Notes under the pieces: generated by a model
Told to the model about the DNA's origin: nothing
What the model saw: only the letters and a program-made list of their open reading frames with translations
Database searches by the model: none
Position numbers and translations under genes: made by a program
Shown: piece by piece, positions 43,994 through 53,785 of the stretch
How positions within the stretch are numbered: the first letter of the stretch is position 1
Layout: the number at the start of each line of letters is the position of its first letter
Source of the DNA: CAVVEC01 sp963747105
Lineage (GTDB): Bacteria > Acidobacteriota > Terriglobia > Terriglobales > Acidobacteriaceae
Direction of reading: 5' to 3'
NCBI GenBank assembly: GCA_963747105.1
Contig: CAVVEC010000013.1
Coordinates: forward strand, 62,001 to 126,000
DNA: 64,000 nucleotides

Positions 43994-46774
43994 ATGTCCA
44001 CTTTCTACGACCGTTTCCGCGAGTGCGCCGACCGCTGGCCGAATAACGTCGCACTGGAGATTCTGCGGCGTGACCGGATTGAAAGCTACACCTACGCAGA
44101 ACTGCGGCGCATGGCGGAGTCGATCGGCCGCTGGCTTACCGACAACCGGTTCCAGCCGGGTGCGCGAATAGCGATTCTGGCGGACAATCATCCGCGCTGG
44201 GTGGCCGCTTACCTCGGCATCATTGCTGCTGGCTGCGCCGCAGTTCCTCTTGATACCGCCTTCCATGCGGATCAAGTGGCAAAGCTGCTGAAGGACAGTG
44301 GCAGTTCCCTGCTGTTCTGTGACAGGAAACATCTGGTGATTGCTTCGGAAGCGATCGGGGAGTCAGCAATCGGAGTTGTTTTGCTCGATGCGCCGGACGC
44401 GGAGCGGGGACAAGCTGGCGGGCCTCGCTCGGCTAGACAGCCCGGGGTAGCGGCCTCCACAGTTTCGGATCTCGATACCATCTTTGCGACCAGGCCCGGC
44501 AGTTTCTCGGCCGTGCCCGTTTCTTCCGATAGCCTCGCTTCCCTTCTCTACACTTCTGGCACAACTGCTGATCCCAAGGGCGTGATGCTCAGCCATTCCA
44601 ACCTGATGGGTGAGGTCGAGGCCGTGTTTGGATGGGCGCACATCGGCCCCGAAGACGCGCTGCTGGGCGTGCTGCCGCTTTTCCACGTGCTGTCGCAGAT
44701 GGCCAACCTCCTGCTGCCTCTGGTGAAGGGCTCACGCGTGGTTTATCTCGAGACTTTGAACACCGCCGATTTGCTTCGGGCGCTGGAGGAGAGGAAGGTC
44801 ACTGCCTTCGCGGTCGTGCCGCAGTTCTTTTATTTGATCCATGAACGCATCTTCAAAGAGGTGGAGCAGCGCGGGAAGCCGCCAATCTTGGCCTTTCGCA
44901 CGATGATGGCAATTACGCGCTTCAGCCGGCGGTTTGGTTGGAATCCCGGCAGAATTTTCTTTCCGCGGATTCACCAGATTTTCGGCGAGAGCATGCGCTA
45001 CCTGGTGACTGGCGGGTCACGTTTCGATCCCCAGGTTGGACGCGATTTTTACGCACTGGGAATTGATGTGCTGCAAGCCTACGGCCTCACCGAAACCAGC
45101 GCCGCCGCTTTTGCCACCTCCCCGGATGACAATGTCATTGGTTCTGTGGGCAAGCCGCTCAAGGGCGTGGAGGGAAGAATTGTTGATCCGCAACCGCAAG
45201 AAGATGGCGGCTGCATGGTCGGTGAAATCGCTGTTCGTGGAGCCATTGTAATGAAGGGTTACTGGAACCGGTCGGACGCCACCGCTGCGGTGATGAGAGA
45301 CGGCTGGCTCTACACCGGGGACCTTGGCTATTTCGACTCCCGTGGAAATCTCTTTATTACTGGACGCAAGAAAGAAATCATCGTTCTCAGCAACGGGAAG
45401 AATATTTACCCGGAGGAAATAGAGGACCACTACTTGAAGTCCGCCCACATCAAGGAAATTGCCGTCCTCGGCATTGAGGGGCGGGCGGGCGACCCCGCAT
45501 CGGACCGGCTACACGCAGTGATCGTTCCGAATTTCGAGATACTCAAACAGCGGAAAATCGTCAACGCCAAAGAGGTACTCCGCTACGACGTTGAGAGTCT
45601 CTCGGTGCAATTGCCTTCCACCAAACGCGTTGGCAGTTACGAAATCTGGCAGGAAGACTTGCCGCGCACCACGACGCGAAAACTGAAGCGCTTCGAGATC
45701 GAGAAGCGGGTGCGGGCGAACCGGGCGAAAGCTTCCGCAAGCGCAGAACTTGCTGTGGAACCACCGCTCACTGCGGAAGATGCGGCATGGCTGGAGCTTC
45801 CGGATATACAGCGCGGGCTGAAGATCATTCGTGAGAAGGCCAGCACGAGACCTCAGTCGATCCGCCCCGCGAACAACCTCGAACTGGACCTTGGGCTGGA
45901 TTCGATGCAGCGGGTCGAACTGCTGACCGCGCTTGAGGAAGAACTTGGCGGGGATGTGGAGGAATCACGCCTGGCCGAAATCTACACCGTGCGAGAACTA
46001 TTGGATGCGGTGCGGGAGAGCGCCGCGGTTGGGAACACCGAGGCTTCGCACCCGCAGTTCGGCGGCTGGAGAGCCTTGCTGCAAGCGGAGGCCAGCGACC
46101 CAGAACTTCTGGAGGTAATCCGACCGAGGCCTATCGCGGAAGCATTTTGGTACGGGCTGAGCCGACTGATCCAGATTGTCGGACTGGATCGCTTCCAATT
46201 GCGGGTGCGGGGATTGGAACGCCTTCCCTCGCACGGTCCATTCATCATTTCTTCCAATCACCAGAGTTTTCTCGACCCGGTGATTCTGGGAAGCCTTTTG
46301 CCCTGGCCGGTGTTTCGCGACACTTTCTCGGTGGGTACCAGCGACATTTTTGGTGCGGGTTTCATGCGCACACTGGCGCGGTGGCTGCGGGTGGTGGTGG
46401 TAAATCCAGATGCAAATCTGATTCCCGCCATGCGGGCGGGGGCCCTCGGCCTGCGGCATGGACGAGTGCTCATGCTTTATCCCGAAGGTGAACGCTCGAT
46501 CGATGGCCTGCCAAAAACGTTCAAGAAAGGCGCCGCGATCCTTTCGATTCACACCCAGGCGCCGATAGTTCCGGTGGCGATTGACGGCTTTCATGAAGCC
46601 TGGCCGCGTGGAATGCCGTTCCAGAAGTTCGCGCGATTACAGATTCAATTCGGCGACCCGATTGTTCCACCGCCGGAGTTGGAAGCCTCGGAAGCGGCGT
46701 ACGAAAAACTCACTGCGGATTTGAGGGCGCGCGTCGTTGAAATGTGGGAAGAGCTGCGGGCGCGTGCCCGGTAG
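43994..46774 (+). CDS. Acyl-adenylate ligase - ACP - acyltransferase fusion
   Basis: 926 residues in three parts. An AMP-forming acyl ligase (about 1-590): LASLLYTSGTTADPKGVMLS, QAYGLTETSAAAF, YTGDLGYFDSRGNLFITGRKKEIIVLS. A carrier domain (about 600-685): NNLELDLGLDSMQRVELL, where the serine carries phosphopantetheine. A PlsC-type acyltransferase (about 725-926): SNHQSFLDPVIL (NHx4D) and MLYPEGERSID (EGxRS). The layout suggests activation, loading and transfer of a fatty acid to a glycerophospholipid, like Aas but with its own carrier. Start at MSTFYDRFREC (43994); an upstream ATG has no support. Confidence 0.9.
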   Translation: MSTFYDRFRECADRWPNNVALEILRRDRIESYTYAELRRMAESIGRWLTDNRFQPGARIAILADNHPRWVAAYLGIIAAGCAAVPLDTAFHADQVAKLLKDSGSSLLFCDRKHLVIASEAIGESAIGVVLLDAPDAERGQAGGPRSARQPGVAASTVSDLDTIFATRPGSFSAVPVSSDSLASLLYTSGTTADPKGVMLSHSNLMGEVEAVFGWAHIGPEDALLGVLPLFHVLSQMANLLLPLVKGSRVVYLETLNTADLLRALEERKVTAFAVVPQFFYLIHERIFKEVEQRGKPPILAFRTMMAITRFSRRFGWNPGRIFFPRIHQIFGESMRYLVTGGSRFDPQVGRDFYALGIDVLQAYGLTETSAAAFATSPDDNVIGSVGKPLKGVEGRIVDPQPQEDGGCMVGEIAVRGAIVMKGYWNRSDATAAVMRDGWLYTGDLGYFDSRGNLFITGRKKEIIVLSNGKNIYPEEIEDHYLKSAHIKEIAVLGIEGRAGDPASDRLHAVIVPNFEILKQRKIVNAKEVLRYDVESLSVQLPSTKRVGSYEIWQEDLPRTTTRKLKRFEIEKRVRANRAKASASAELAVEPPLTAEDAAWLELPDIQRGLKIIREKASTRPQSIRPANNLELDLGLDSMQRVELLTALEEELGGDVEESRLAEIYTVRELLDAVRESAAVGNTEASHPQFGGWRALLQAEASDPELLEVIRPRPIAEAFWYGLSRLIQIVGLDRFQLRVRGLERLPSHGPFIISSNHQSFLDPVILGSLLPWPVFRDTFSVGTSDIFGAGFMRTLARWLRVVVVNPDANLIPAMRAGALGLRHGRVLMLYPEGERSIDGLPKTFKKGAAILSIHTQAPIVPVAIDGFHEAWPRGMPFQKFARLQIQFGDPIVPPPELEASEAAYEKLTADLRARVVEMWEELRARAR

Positions 46775-46814
46775 AATGTACCTAGCGATGTCTCTAGGTG
46801 GGTCCTCCGGTTTG

Positions 46815-47732
46815 TCACTTGGCCCGCGGATGCGTCTGATCGTACACCTCGAGCACGTGCTTCATGGAGAGCTGGGTGTAGCGCTGGGTGGTGGATAATC
46901 GCTCGTGGCCGAGCATCTCCTGAATGGCGCGCAAGTCGGCGCCTTCTTCCAGCATGTGCGTGCCAAAAGCGTGGCGCAAAGTGTGTGGGTGCACGTCCGG
47001 CGAGAGGCCCTTGGCGACGGCGATCTTTTTAATGATTCGTCCCACGCTACGGGTCGTGAGCCTTCCACCGCGCTGATTAATCAGCAATGCGGTGGTGTTC
47101 TTGTTGCGTTCGGCCAGCGTGCGCTGGCGGGCCGGCAAGTACGCGGCAAGCCCAGCCCTGACCGAATCGCCAAAAGGAACATAGCGTTCTTTCTTCCCTT
47201 TGCCGCGAATGAGAATGGCTTCCGCGCTCAGGCGGATATCATCGAGACTGATGCCAATCAGCTCGGAATTGCGGATGCCGCAGCCGTAGAGTAATTCGAA
47301 CATGAACTGGTCGCGCTCAGGAAACGACGCTACCTCGGGCATTTGTCCATCGAGGAGCGTATTCATCTCTTCAATCGTGGGAACGCGAGGCAGCTTCTTA
47401 GGCAGCTTCGGAGTCGAAACCAGAGCAGCGGGATTCTGTTCCACCACTCCCTCCTGCGCCAGCCAGCGGTAGAGCGAACGCACCGCAGCCAGCGAACGCG
47501 CAACTGAGGTCTTGCCCAGTCCTTTCTCGTAAAGATGGGAGAGGAATCCGCGGATGGTTACGTGGTCAATGCTGCGCCAACTGCGCAAGCCGGCATAGGC
47601 AGCAAAATTCCGCAGATCGCCCGTATAAGCCTTGATGGTATGCATCGAAGCGTTGCGTTCGCGCAACGAACGCAAAAACTGATCAATGGCTTTCTTGACC
47701 GTCGTTGTCTTCGGACTAGTCCGTGATTTCAT
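46815..47732 (-). CDS. xerC: Tyrosine recombinase XerC-like
   Basis: 305 residues. N-terminal SAM-like core-binding domain (FLRSLRERNASMHTIKAYTGDLRNFAAYAG) and catalytic domain with R in YGCGIRNSELIGI, K in RGKGKKERYVPF, HTLRHAFGTHMLEEGADL, HERLSTTQRYTQLS (tyrosine). Resolves chromosome dimers at dif with XerD. The genome has a second copy 126 bases upstream (xerD-like); assignment C versus D is by order and similarity and is not certain. Confidence 0.9.
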   Translation of the reverse strand: MKSRTSPKTTTVKKAIDQFLRSLRERNASMHTIKAYTGDLRNFAAYAGLRSWRSIDHVTIRGFLSHLYEKGLGKTSVARSLAAVRSLYRWLAQEGVVEQNPAALVSTPKLPKKLPRVPTIEEMNTLLDGQMPEVASFPERDQFMFELLYGCGIRNSELIGISLDDIRLSAEAILIRGKGKKERYVPFGDSVRAGLAAYLPARQRTLAERNKNTTALLINQRGGRLTTRSVGRIIKKIAVAKGLSPDVHPHTLRHAFGTHMLEEGADLRAIQEMLGHERLSTTQRYTQLSMKHVLEVYDQTHPRAK

Positions 47733-47857
47733 CTTTTTTTATCACCACAGAGTCACAAAGAAGAACCTAAACCACCCTTTTTGTTTCTTTTTCTTTTTCT
47801 CTTGTCTCTGTGACGGAGCCTGCCCTGAGCGCAGCCGAAGGGTGGTGAATGATTTTC

Positions 47858-48802
47858 TCATCTCGCCTTCGCCCTCGGGTGATGCTTCTGATAAACAGTC
47901 TTCAGCCGGTCCAGCGCCAGGTGCGTGTACACCTGCGTTGTTGAAATATCCGCGTGGCCCAGGATGGTCTGCACCGTGCGCAAGTCTGCCCCGTTTTCCA
48001 CCATGTGCGTGGCACAACTATGGCGCAGCATGTGTGGGCTGGCCTTGCGTCCCATGCTTGCTGACGCGGCGCGAACCATCTGCCAGACTCGCTGGCGGGT
48101 CAACTTGCGGGCTCCGCGTCCGAGAAAAAGAAGCGGCGAATTTCTTCCTGCCTCCAGCAGTGGCCGCGAATGCTTCATGTACCCGCGCAGCGCATCCTGC
48201 GCCGACCTTCCCAGTGGCACGATCCGTTCTTTGCCGCCTTTGCCGCGCACCAACACATATCCGAGATCGAGCTTCAAGTCTTCGAGCTTCACTCCGATAA
48301 TCTCCGAAACGCGGAGCGCCCCGGCATAGAAAACCTCCAGCATCGCATGGTCGCGCGCGGCGAGGGCTTCGCGTTGCTTGTGAGTGGAGACCTCGCCTGG
48401 ACGCAGCATGGCCTCTATTTCGTCGAGCGCCAGCGCTTTGGGCAATACCTTCCACTGCTTCGGTGAGTCGATGTTCAGCGTGGGATCGTGTTCGATCAGC
48501 TTGTCGAGCAACAGATAACGATACAAATGGCGCAGCGCCGAAAGCTTGCGGCCTACCGATCGCCCGTCCACCGAGTTCGCGAACAGTTGCTGGATGAAGT
48601 CACGAACGTCGCCGCGGCGCGCCTTCAGCAGCGTACGCTTACTGTTTTCCAGGAATCCGGAGAACTGGCCGATATCGGTGGCGTAGGCCGCAACCGTGAG
48701 TGGCGCCAGCCCCTTTTCAATCTTCAAGTAATCAAGAAAGCCGGAGACTACGCGTGAATTGACTTCTGAAGGCACTGCTGGAGTATGCGCGTTATCGGAC
48801 AC
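47858..48802 (-). CDS. xerD: Tyrosine recombinase XerD-like
   Basis: 314 residues with core-binding domain FLDYLKIEKGLAPLTVAAYATDIGQF and catalytic residues R in YAGALRVSEIIGV, K in RGKGGKERIVPLG, HMLRHSCATHMVENGADL and the tyrosine in HADISTTQVYTHL. Same strand as xerC; the pair is probably co-transcribed. Together they form the XerCD recombinase; no mobile cargo or attachment site is visible, so a housekeeping role is preferred. Confidence 0.9.
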   Translation of the reverse strand: MSDNAHTPAVPSEVNSRVVSGFLDYLKIEKGLAPLTVAAYATDIGQFSGFLENSKRTLLKARRGDVRDFIQQLFANSVDGRSVGRKLSALRHLYRYLLLDKLIEHDPTLNIDSPKQWKVLPKALALDEIEAMLRPGEVSTHKQREALAARDHAMLEVFYAGALRVSEIIGVKLEDLKLDLGYVLVRGKGGKERIVPLGRSAQDALRGYMKHSRPLLEAGRNSPLLFLGRGARKLTRQRVWQMVRAASASMGRKASPHMLRHSCATHMVENGADLRTVQTILGHADISTTQVYTHLALDRLKTVYQKHHPRAKAR

Positions 48803-48835
48803 GCAGAAAAGTGATCAGCCGGATGCACCCCTTTC

Positions 48836-48903
48836 ACCACAGAGTCACAGACACAGAGTTAAGAGAAGACAAACCTCTGGTGCGTTCTCTGTGCCTCTGT
48901 GGT
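48836..48903. repeat. Inverted repeat ACCACAGAG...CTCTGTGGT
   Basis: ACCACAGAGTCACAG (48836-48850) and CTCTGTGCCTCTGTGGT (48887-48903) are imperfect inverted partners. The right arm reaches the stop codon of the DUF72 gene. A half copy (CACCACAGAGTCACAAAG) lies at 47741-47758 between xerC and xerD. This is a common intergenic repeat type. Confidence 0.75.
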
Positions 48904-49613
48904 TATTGAATTTCTTTCAGTAACTCGACGGCGTATTTCGCCCCTTCCGGCGTTTCTTCGTGCTTGAAGTAGGCGAAGACATTTCTGTCCGCGCTGAGGT
49001 GCTCCTGAATTCGTCCGATCATCACACGGCGTTCTTCAGGCGAATAGGACGGCTTCCGGTGGCGGTAATAGCAAAAGTCCGCTGTTACCACATCAGGGGT
49101 TACGCGCTCTTCGCTCTCGGCCACACAAAGCGCGCGGTTCCCCGCCTTCAGCAGATCAAAAATTTCGTCGGTGAACCACGAAGCATGCCGAAATTCAAAT
49201 GCCGACGGCACGGAGCGCGGCAGGCTGGTCAGAAACCCCGCCAGCAGCGTGGCATCCACTTTCAGGTTCGGTGGCAATTGAAATAACAAGGGCCCCAGCT
49301 TTTCCGCCCGTGCCAACGGTTCGACCGTGCTCAGAAAGCGTGGAAGAAAATCTTCGGTCTTCTGCAAACGTTTGATATGAGTGATGACCTGGTGCGCTTT
49401 GACGCTGAGGCGGAATCCGGCGGGCACTTCAGTAATCCACTTCTGGGCGGTGGTTTCTTTCAATAATTGGCGGAAGGTGAAGTTCACCTCGACCGCGTTC
49501 AGTTGCGTGGCATAGTACTGCAGGAATTTTGCCTGCGGAAGCTTCGCGGGATAGAAGTCGGGCTTCCAACTCGGATAGGCCCACCCGGATGTTCCGGCAT
49601 AAAGTTGCGCCAT
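48903..49613 (-). CDS. DUF72 (YecE-like) protein
   Basis: 236 residues of the DUF72 barrel family: YAGTSGWAYPSWKPDFYPAKLPQAKFLQYYATQLNAVEVNFTF, KLGPLLFQLPPNLKVD, AFEFRHASWFTDEIFDLL and FAYFKHEETPEGAKYAVEL. No secure reaction is known for the family, which is often found near DNA repair genes. Here it lies 30 bases downstream of a LigD-type polymerase on the same strand. Confidence 0.93.
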   Translation of the reverse strand: MAQLYAGTSGWAYPSWKPDFYPAKLPQAKFLQYYATQLNAVEVNFTFRQLLKETTAQKWITEVPAGFRLSVKAHQVITHIKRLQKTEDFLPRFLSTVEPLARAEKLGPLLFQLPPNLKVDATLLAGFLTSLPRSVPSAFEFRHASWFTDEIFDLLKAGNRALCVAESEERVTPDVVTADFCYYRHRKPSYSPEERRVMIGRIQEHLSADRNVFAYFKHEETPEGAKYAVELLKEIQ

Positions 49614-49643
49614 TGCTTGGTCTCGTGCAGAAGATCTGCCGGA

Positions 49644-50699
49644 TTATACCTTCCGCGCTCGCCTCCTGGGCACAGATGCCTTGCGGGCACGTTTGGCGCC
49701 TTTGTTCAACATCCCGGCTCCGGCGGCTTGCGCTTGGGCGGCCAATTGAAATCTCTCTTCCGTCGTCTGTCGCTCCGTTTCGATGCCCGGCAATTCTGGC
49801 AGCTTCTGCTTGAGGGTGAGCACCGGCTCGAACAAGTCGCCCATGTTCTGCACACGTTCGAGGACTTGCCCCGCTTCAAACACCAGCAGGCTGGCGTCTT
49901 TCTTCTTCAGCGCCTGCTCGACTTCCCCCCACTTCACCGGCGTGGATACCGTAGGGTGCTCGCGCGCCCGCAGCGAATACACGCTGACCGTGGTTTTGTG
50001 CTCATCGTTCTGGCTCCAGTCCACCAGCACTTTGCCCACGCGCAATTGTTTTTTCATATCGGAGACTACGAGATCTCTGTGGTCGTTCTCCAGCAATCGT
50101 GCGAGCGCATGAGCGAAGGGCTTGGTGATCTCGTAGCTCGTGGGCGTGTTCAGGGGGACGTAGATCTGCAGGCCCTTGGAACCCGAGGTTTTTGGAAAGC
50201 TCCGCATTCCGAAATGCTCGAAGATCTCGCGCAGCCAGACTCCCACCTGGCAGCATTGCACGATGTTTGCGGGTGCGCCGGGATCGAGATCGAACACCAT
50301 CATGGTTGGCGACATGATCTTTTTCGCCATTGAAAGTGATGGGTGCAGTTCGATGGAGGCGAGATTAGCAATCCAGACCAGAGTCGGCAGGTCATTGCAC
50401 AGAATGTAGTTGATGTTGCGCTGGTTGCCCTCGCTCCAAATCGGGGCTGTCTTCACCCAGTCGGGCCGGTGTTTGGTGGCGTTTTTCTCAAAGAAATATT
50501 CCTTGTCCACACCCTCGGGATAGCGCTTCAAGGTCAGCGGCCGATCCTTAAGGTGCGGAATCAGGACCGGCCCAACGCGCGCGTAATAGTCGATGACTTG
50601 ACCCTTGGTAAATCCGGCCGCGGGATAGAGAACCTTGTCTAGATTGGTTAGGGACAGGCGTTTGCCCTGGACGTCCACCACAGAGGGTTTGCCGGCCAT
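49644..50699 (-). CDS. Stand-alone LigD-type DNA polymerase (PolDom)
   Basis: 351 residues of the primase-like polymerase domain of LigD, used in bacterial end-joining. YFFEKNATKHRPDWVKT and the metal-binding DxD in MVFDLDPGAP are present, as are TSGSKGLQIYVPL and the second acidic site VDWSQND. The last 50 residues are a basic tail (RARKASVPRRRARKV). No ligase or Ku gene lies in the window, so the ligase partner, if any, is elsewhere. It is first in a pair with the DUF72 gene. Confidence 0.92.
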   Translation of the reverse strand: MAGKPSVVDVQGKRLSLTNLDKVLYPAAGFTKGQVIDYYARVGPVLIPHLKDRPLTLKRYPEGVDKEYFFEKNATKHRPDWVKTAPIWSEGNQRNINYILCNDLPTLVWIANLASIELHPSLSMAKKIMSPTMMVFDLDPGAPANIVQCCQVGVWLREIFEHFGMRSFPKTSGSKGLQIYVPLNTPTSYEITKPFAHALARLLENDHRDLVVSDMKKQLRVGKVLVDWSQNDEHKTTVSVYSLRAREHPTVSTPVKWGEVEQALKKKDASLLVFEAGQVLERVQNMGDLFEPVLTLKQKLPELPGIETERQTTEERFQLAAQAQAAGAGMLNKGAKRARKASVPRRRARKV

Positions 50700-50822
50700 A
50701 TTACGCTAGATTATAAAGGTTGCTGGTCCCGACCTCCGCCAACGCAAGTTTGACAACTTCCCCTGCCGCCACGTAACTTCAAACTTCTGCCCTTCATTCA
50801 CGTCCAACCTTGTGGAGGTCCG

Positions 50823-52349
50823 ATGAAATATCGCTCTCGCAAGTATCTGGTTTTAGTTCTGGCACTCACCTCTCTGGCTGCCGCCCAGAATGTTGCTTCG
50901 TTCGAGAAGCGCATCACCGTAAAGAAACTGGACAACGGCTTGACCGTCGTGATCTGCGAGCGTCCGGAAGCGCCCGTCTTCTCCTTCTACACGCATGTGG
51001 ACGCCGGCTCGGCCCAGGATCCCCTCGGCAAAACCGGCCTGGCTCACATGTTCGAACACATGGCCTTCAAGGGCACCGACAAGATTGGCACCAGGAATTA
51101 CCCCGCCGAAAAGGCCGCCCTGGAGACAGTCGAGAAAGACTATGCCGCCTACATCGAAGAGCGCGACAAGCCCGTCGGCCGCGACGAACAGAAACTCAAG
51201 CAACTGGAGACGGCTTGGCAAGCCGCCATCAAAGATGCAACCCAGTATGTGATCCCCAACCAGTTTGGCGAACTCGTCGAACGCAATGGCGGCGAGGATC
51301 TTAACGCCTCCACCAACCTGGACGAAACCAACTATTTCTACTCGCTGCCGGAGAACCGCCTGGAGTTATGGGCGTATCTCGAATCGGAGCGGTTCATGCA
51401 CCCGGTGATGCGCGAGTTTTACAAAGAACGCAACGTGGTGATCGAGGAACGCCGCATGCGCACTGACAGCAATCCCATCGGGCGATTGCTGGAGCAATTC
51501 ACCACGGCTGCCTACCAGGCCCACGAATATCATCGTCCGACCATCGGCTGGATGTCCGATCTGAACTCGTTCTCCGCCACCGACGCCCAGAAGTTTTTCG
51601 ATGAGTACTACATTCCCTCGAACATGGTGGTTACGGTAGTGGGAGACGTGAAGGCGGCAGACGCCATGCCGGTTATCGAGAAATATTTTGGCCGCATCCC
51701 CTCGCACGAAAAGCCAGACGAGAGAACTACGGCCGAGCCGCCACAGAACTCTGAGCGCCGCGTCGTGCTGCAGGAGATGTCTCAACCGCTCTATCTCGAA
51801 GGATATCACCGGCCTGACTATCGCAGTCCGGACGATGCGGTGTATGACGCGATCGCCGACTTGATGTCGAGCGGCCGAACCTCGCGCTTGTATCGCGCGC
51901 TGGTGCGGGACAAGAAGATCGCGGCGGATTCAGCCGGATTCACCGGTCTGCCGGGAACCAAGTATCCGCATCTTTTTGCCTTCTATGCCTTCCCTCTTCC
52001 CGGTCACAAGCCAGAAGAAATGGCGGAGGCCATTCATGTCGAAATTGAGCGCCTCAAGAGAGAAGACATCAGCGATGAGGAACTGAAGATGATCAAGACG
52101 CGGGCCAAGGCCAACCTCATCCGCGGCCTGGGCAGCAACGAAGGGTTGGCATTTCAACTGGGGATCAACCAAGCGCGCTACGGCGATTGGCGGGAACTGT
52201 TCCGGCAAGTGGATCGAATCGATAAGGTCAGCAAGGCAGACATCCGCCGCGTCGCTAACCAGACTTTCGTTCCCACGAATCGCACCGTGGGAATCATCGA
52301 AACTGCAGCGCCTGCATCTGCCGAGGCGAACCACGGAGGCGCGCAATGA
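50823..52349 (+). CDS. Zinc peptidase, M16 family (catalytic subunit)
   Basis: 508 residues with signal peptide (MKYRSRKYLVLVLALTSLAAA). The inverted zinc motif is HMFEH (75-79) in GKTGLAHMFEHMAFKGT; E78 is the base. A long insert (about 95-150) follows. The C-terminal half has the partner-type fold with RLYRALVRDKKIAADSAGF. M16 peptidases cut peptides in a closed chamber, here in the periplasm. It overlaps the second M16 gene by ATGA. Confidence 0.92.
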   Translation: MKYRSRKYLVLVLALTSLAAAQNVASFEKRITVKKLDNGLTVVICERPEAPVFSFYTHVDAGSAQDPLGKTGLAHMFEHMAFKGTDKIGTRNYPAEKAALETVEKDYAAYIEERDKPVGRDEQKLKQLETAWQAAIKDATQYVIPNQFGELVERNGGEDLNASTNLDETNYFYSLPENRLELWAYLESERFMHPVMREFYKERNVVIEERRMRTDSNPIGRLLEQFTTAAYQAHEYHRPTIGWMSDLNSFSATDAQKFFDEYYIPSNMVVTVVGDVKAADAMPVIEKYFGRIPSHEKPDERTTAEPPQNSERRVVLQEMSQPLYLEGYHRPDYRSPDDAVYDAIADLMSSGRTSRLYRALVRDKKIAADSAGFTGLPGTKYPHLFAFYAFPLPGHKPEEMAEAIHVEIERLKREDISDEELKMIKTRAKANLIRGLGSNEGLAFQLGINQARYGDWRELFRQVDRIDKVSKADIRRVANQTFVPTNRTVGIIETAAPASAEANHGGAQ

Positions 52350-53785
52350 AACGCCAACTTACTGGTTTGGTGGTTCTCTTTGTGAGTATCGCCGTGTTTG
52401 CTGCCCCTCGCGCGGCTGCGCAGGCCACAGATTGGCAACAGATTCCAATTGCGCCGCTGCCTGCCTTTCACCCGCAGGAACCCAGGCGCATCGAGCTTCC
52501 TAATGGAATGATTATCTTCCTCCAGGAAGATCACGAATTGCCGCTGATCGACGGCACAGCGCGCATTCGCGGTGGTTCGCGAGAAGAACCGGCGAGCAAA
52601 ACCGGCATGCTCGACATTTATGGCGAGGTCTGGCGCACTGGCGGCACCAGGTCCCAGACCGGCGATCAACTCGATGACTATCTGGAAATTCGCGCCGCCA
52701 AGGTTGAAACCAGCAACGGCGCGGATTCGACTTCAATTTCGTGGTCTTGTCTGAAGGCCGACTTCAACGATGTGTTCAAGGTGTTCGGCGACCTGCTGCG
52801 CGAACCTGAATTCCGCGCTGACAAGATCGACCTCGCGCAGAAGGAGATGTTCGACTCGATCTCCCGCCGCAACGATGATGTGCACGAGATCGCCGGCCGC
52901 GAATCGGCGAAGCTGGCCTACGGCAAGAACAATCCCTACACCCGGCAGTCGGAATACGCCACCGTGGCCGCGGTCAGCCGACAGGATTTGATTGCTTGGC
53001 ACCAGGCGCATGTGCAACCCAACAACATCATCCTGGGAGTGGTGGGTGACTTTGATTCCGCCGCCATGGAAGCGAAGCTACGGGAGCGTTTCGGCTCCTG
53101 GCCCAAAGGTCCGGCGGTAAAGCCGCCCGAAATCCGATTCGAGCCCGCCAAGCCGGGCTACTACTTGATTGCCAAGTCCGACGTAAATCAAAGCAACATC
53201 CGCATGGTGGAATTGGGCATACGCCGCGATAATCCGGATTACTTCGCCACCCAGGTCTTCAACGAAGCGTTCGGTGGCGGCTTTTCGTCGCGCTTGTTTA
53301 AGAACATCCGCACCGCGAAGGGCTTGGCCTACGACGTGGGCGGCGGCGTTGGCACTGCTTTCGATCACCCCGGGATCGTGAGGCTTTCGATGGGTACCAA
53401 GAGCGCCAGCACCGTGGAATCCATTCAGGCGATCTATGACGAGATTGACGCTCTGAAAACCAATCCGATTTCCGATGACGAAATCAAGCGCGCCAAAGAT
53501 TCCATTCTGAATTCATTTGTCTTCAACTTCGATTCGCCGGAGAAAGTCCTCCGCGAGCGCATGGCGTACGAATTCTATGGATACCCCGCTGATTTCCTGG
53601 AACGCTATCGAACTGGAATCGAAAAGGTCCAGAAGGCGGACGTGGAGCGCGCCGCGGAAAAATATCTGCACAAGGATCAACTTGCGGTGCTGGTGGTAGG
53701 CAACACCTCGGAGTTCGACAAACCGCTTTCTGCGCTGGGCCCAGTCACGAACGTGGACATCACGATTCCGCCGCCTCCAAAGTAA
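52346..53785 (+). CDS. M16 family subunit lacking the zinc motif
   Basis: 479 residues with signal peptide (LTGLVVLFVSIAVFAAPRAAA). It shares the M16 fold (IELPNGMIIFLQEDHELPLIDGTARIRGGSREEPASKTG) but the HxxEH site is replaced by MLDIYGEVWRTGG. The late arginine/tyrosine pair (RLFKNIRTAKGLAYDV) is kept. Such pairs make a heterodimer in which one half cuts and the other shapes the chamber. ATGA overlap with the catalytic gene supports a complex. Confidence 0.92.
   Translation: MKRQLTGLVVLFVSIAVFAAPRAAAQATDWQQIPIAPLPAFHPQEPRRIELPNGMIIFLQEDHELPLIDGTARIRGGSREEPASKTGMLDIYGEVWRTGGTRSQTGDQLDDYLEIRAAKVETSNGADSTSISWSCLKADFNDVFKVFGDLLREPEFRADKIDLAQKEMFDSISRRNDDVHEIAGRESAKLAYGKNNPYTRQSEYATVAAVSRQDLIAWHQAHVQPNNIILGVVGDFDSAAMEAKLRERFGSWPKGPAVKPPEIRFEPAKPGYYLIAKSDVNQSNIRMVELGIRRDNPDYFATQVFNEAFGGGFSSRLFKNIRTAKGLAYDVGGGVGTAFDHPGIVRLSMGTKSASTVESIQAIYDEIDALKTNPISDDEIKRAKDSILNSFVFNFDSPEKVLRERMAYEFYGYPADFLERYRTGIEKVQKADVERAAEKYLHKDQLAVLVVGNTSEFDKPLSALGPVTNVDITIPPPPK

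Noticed and set aside
46815..48802. Tandem tyrosine recombinases as an integron or integrative element
   Set aside because: Both look like XerC/XerD housekeeping proteins; no attachment site, cargo or tRNA border is visible.
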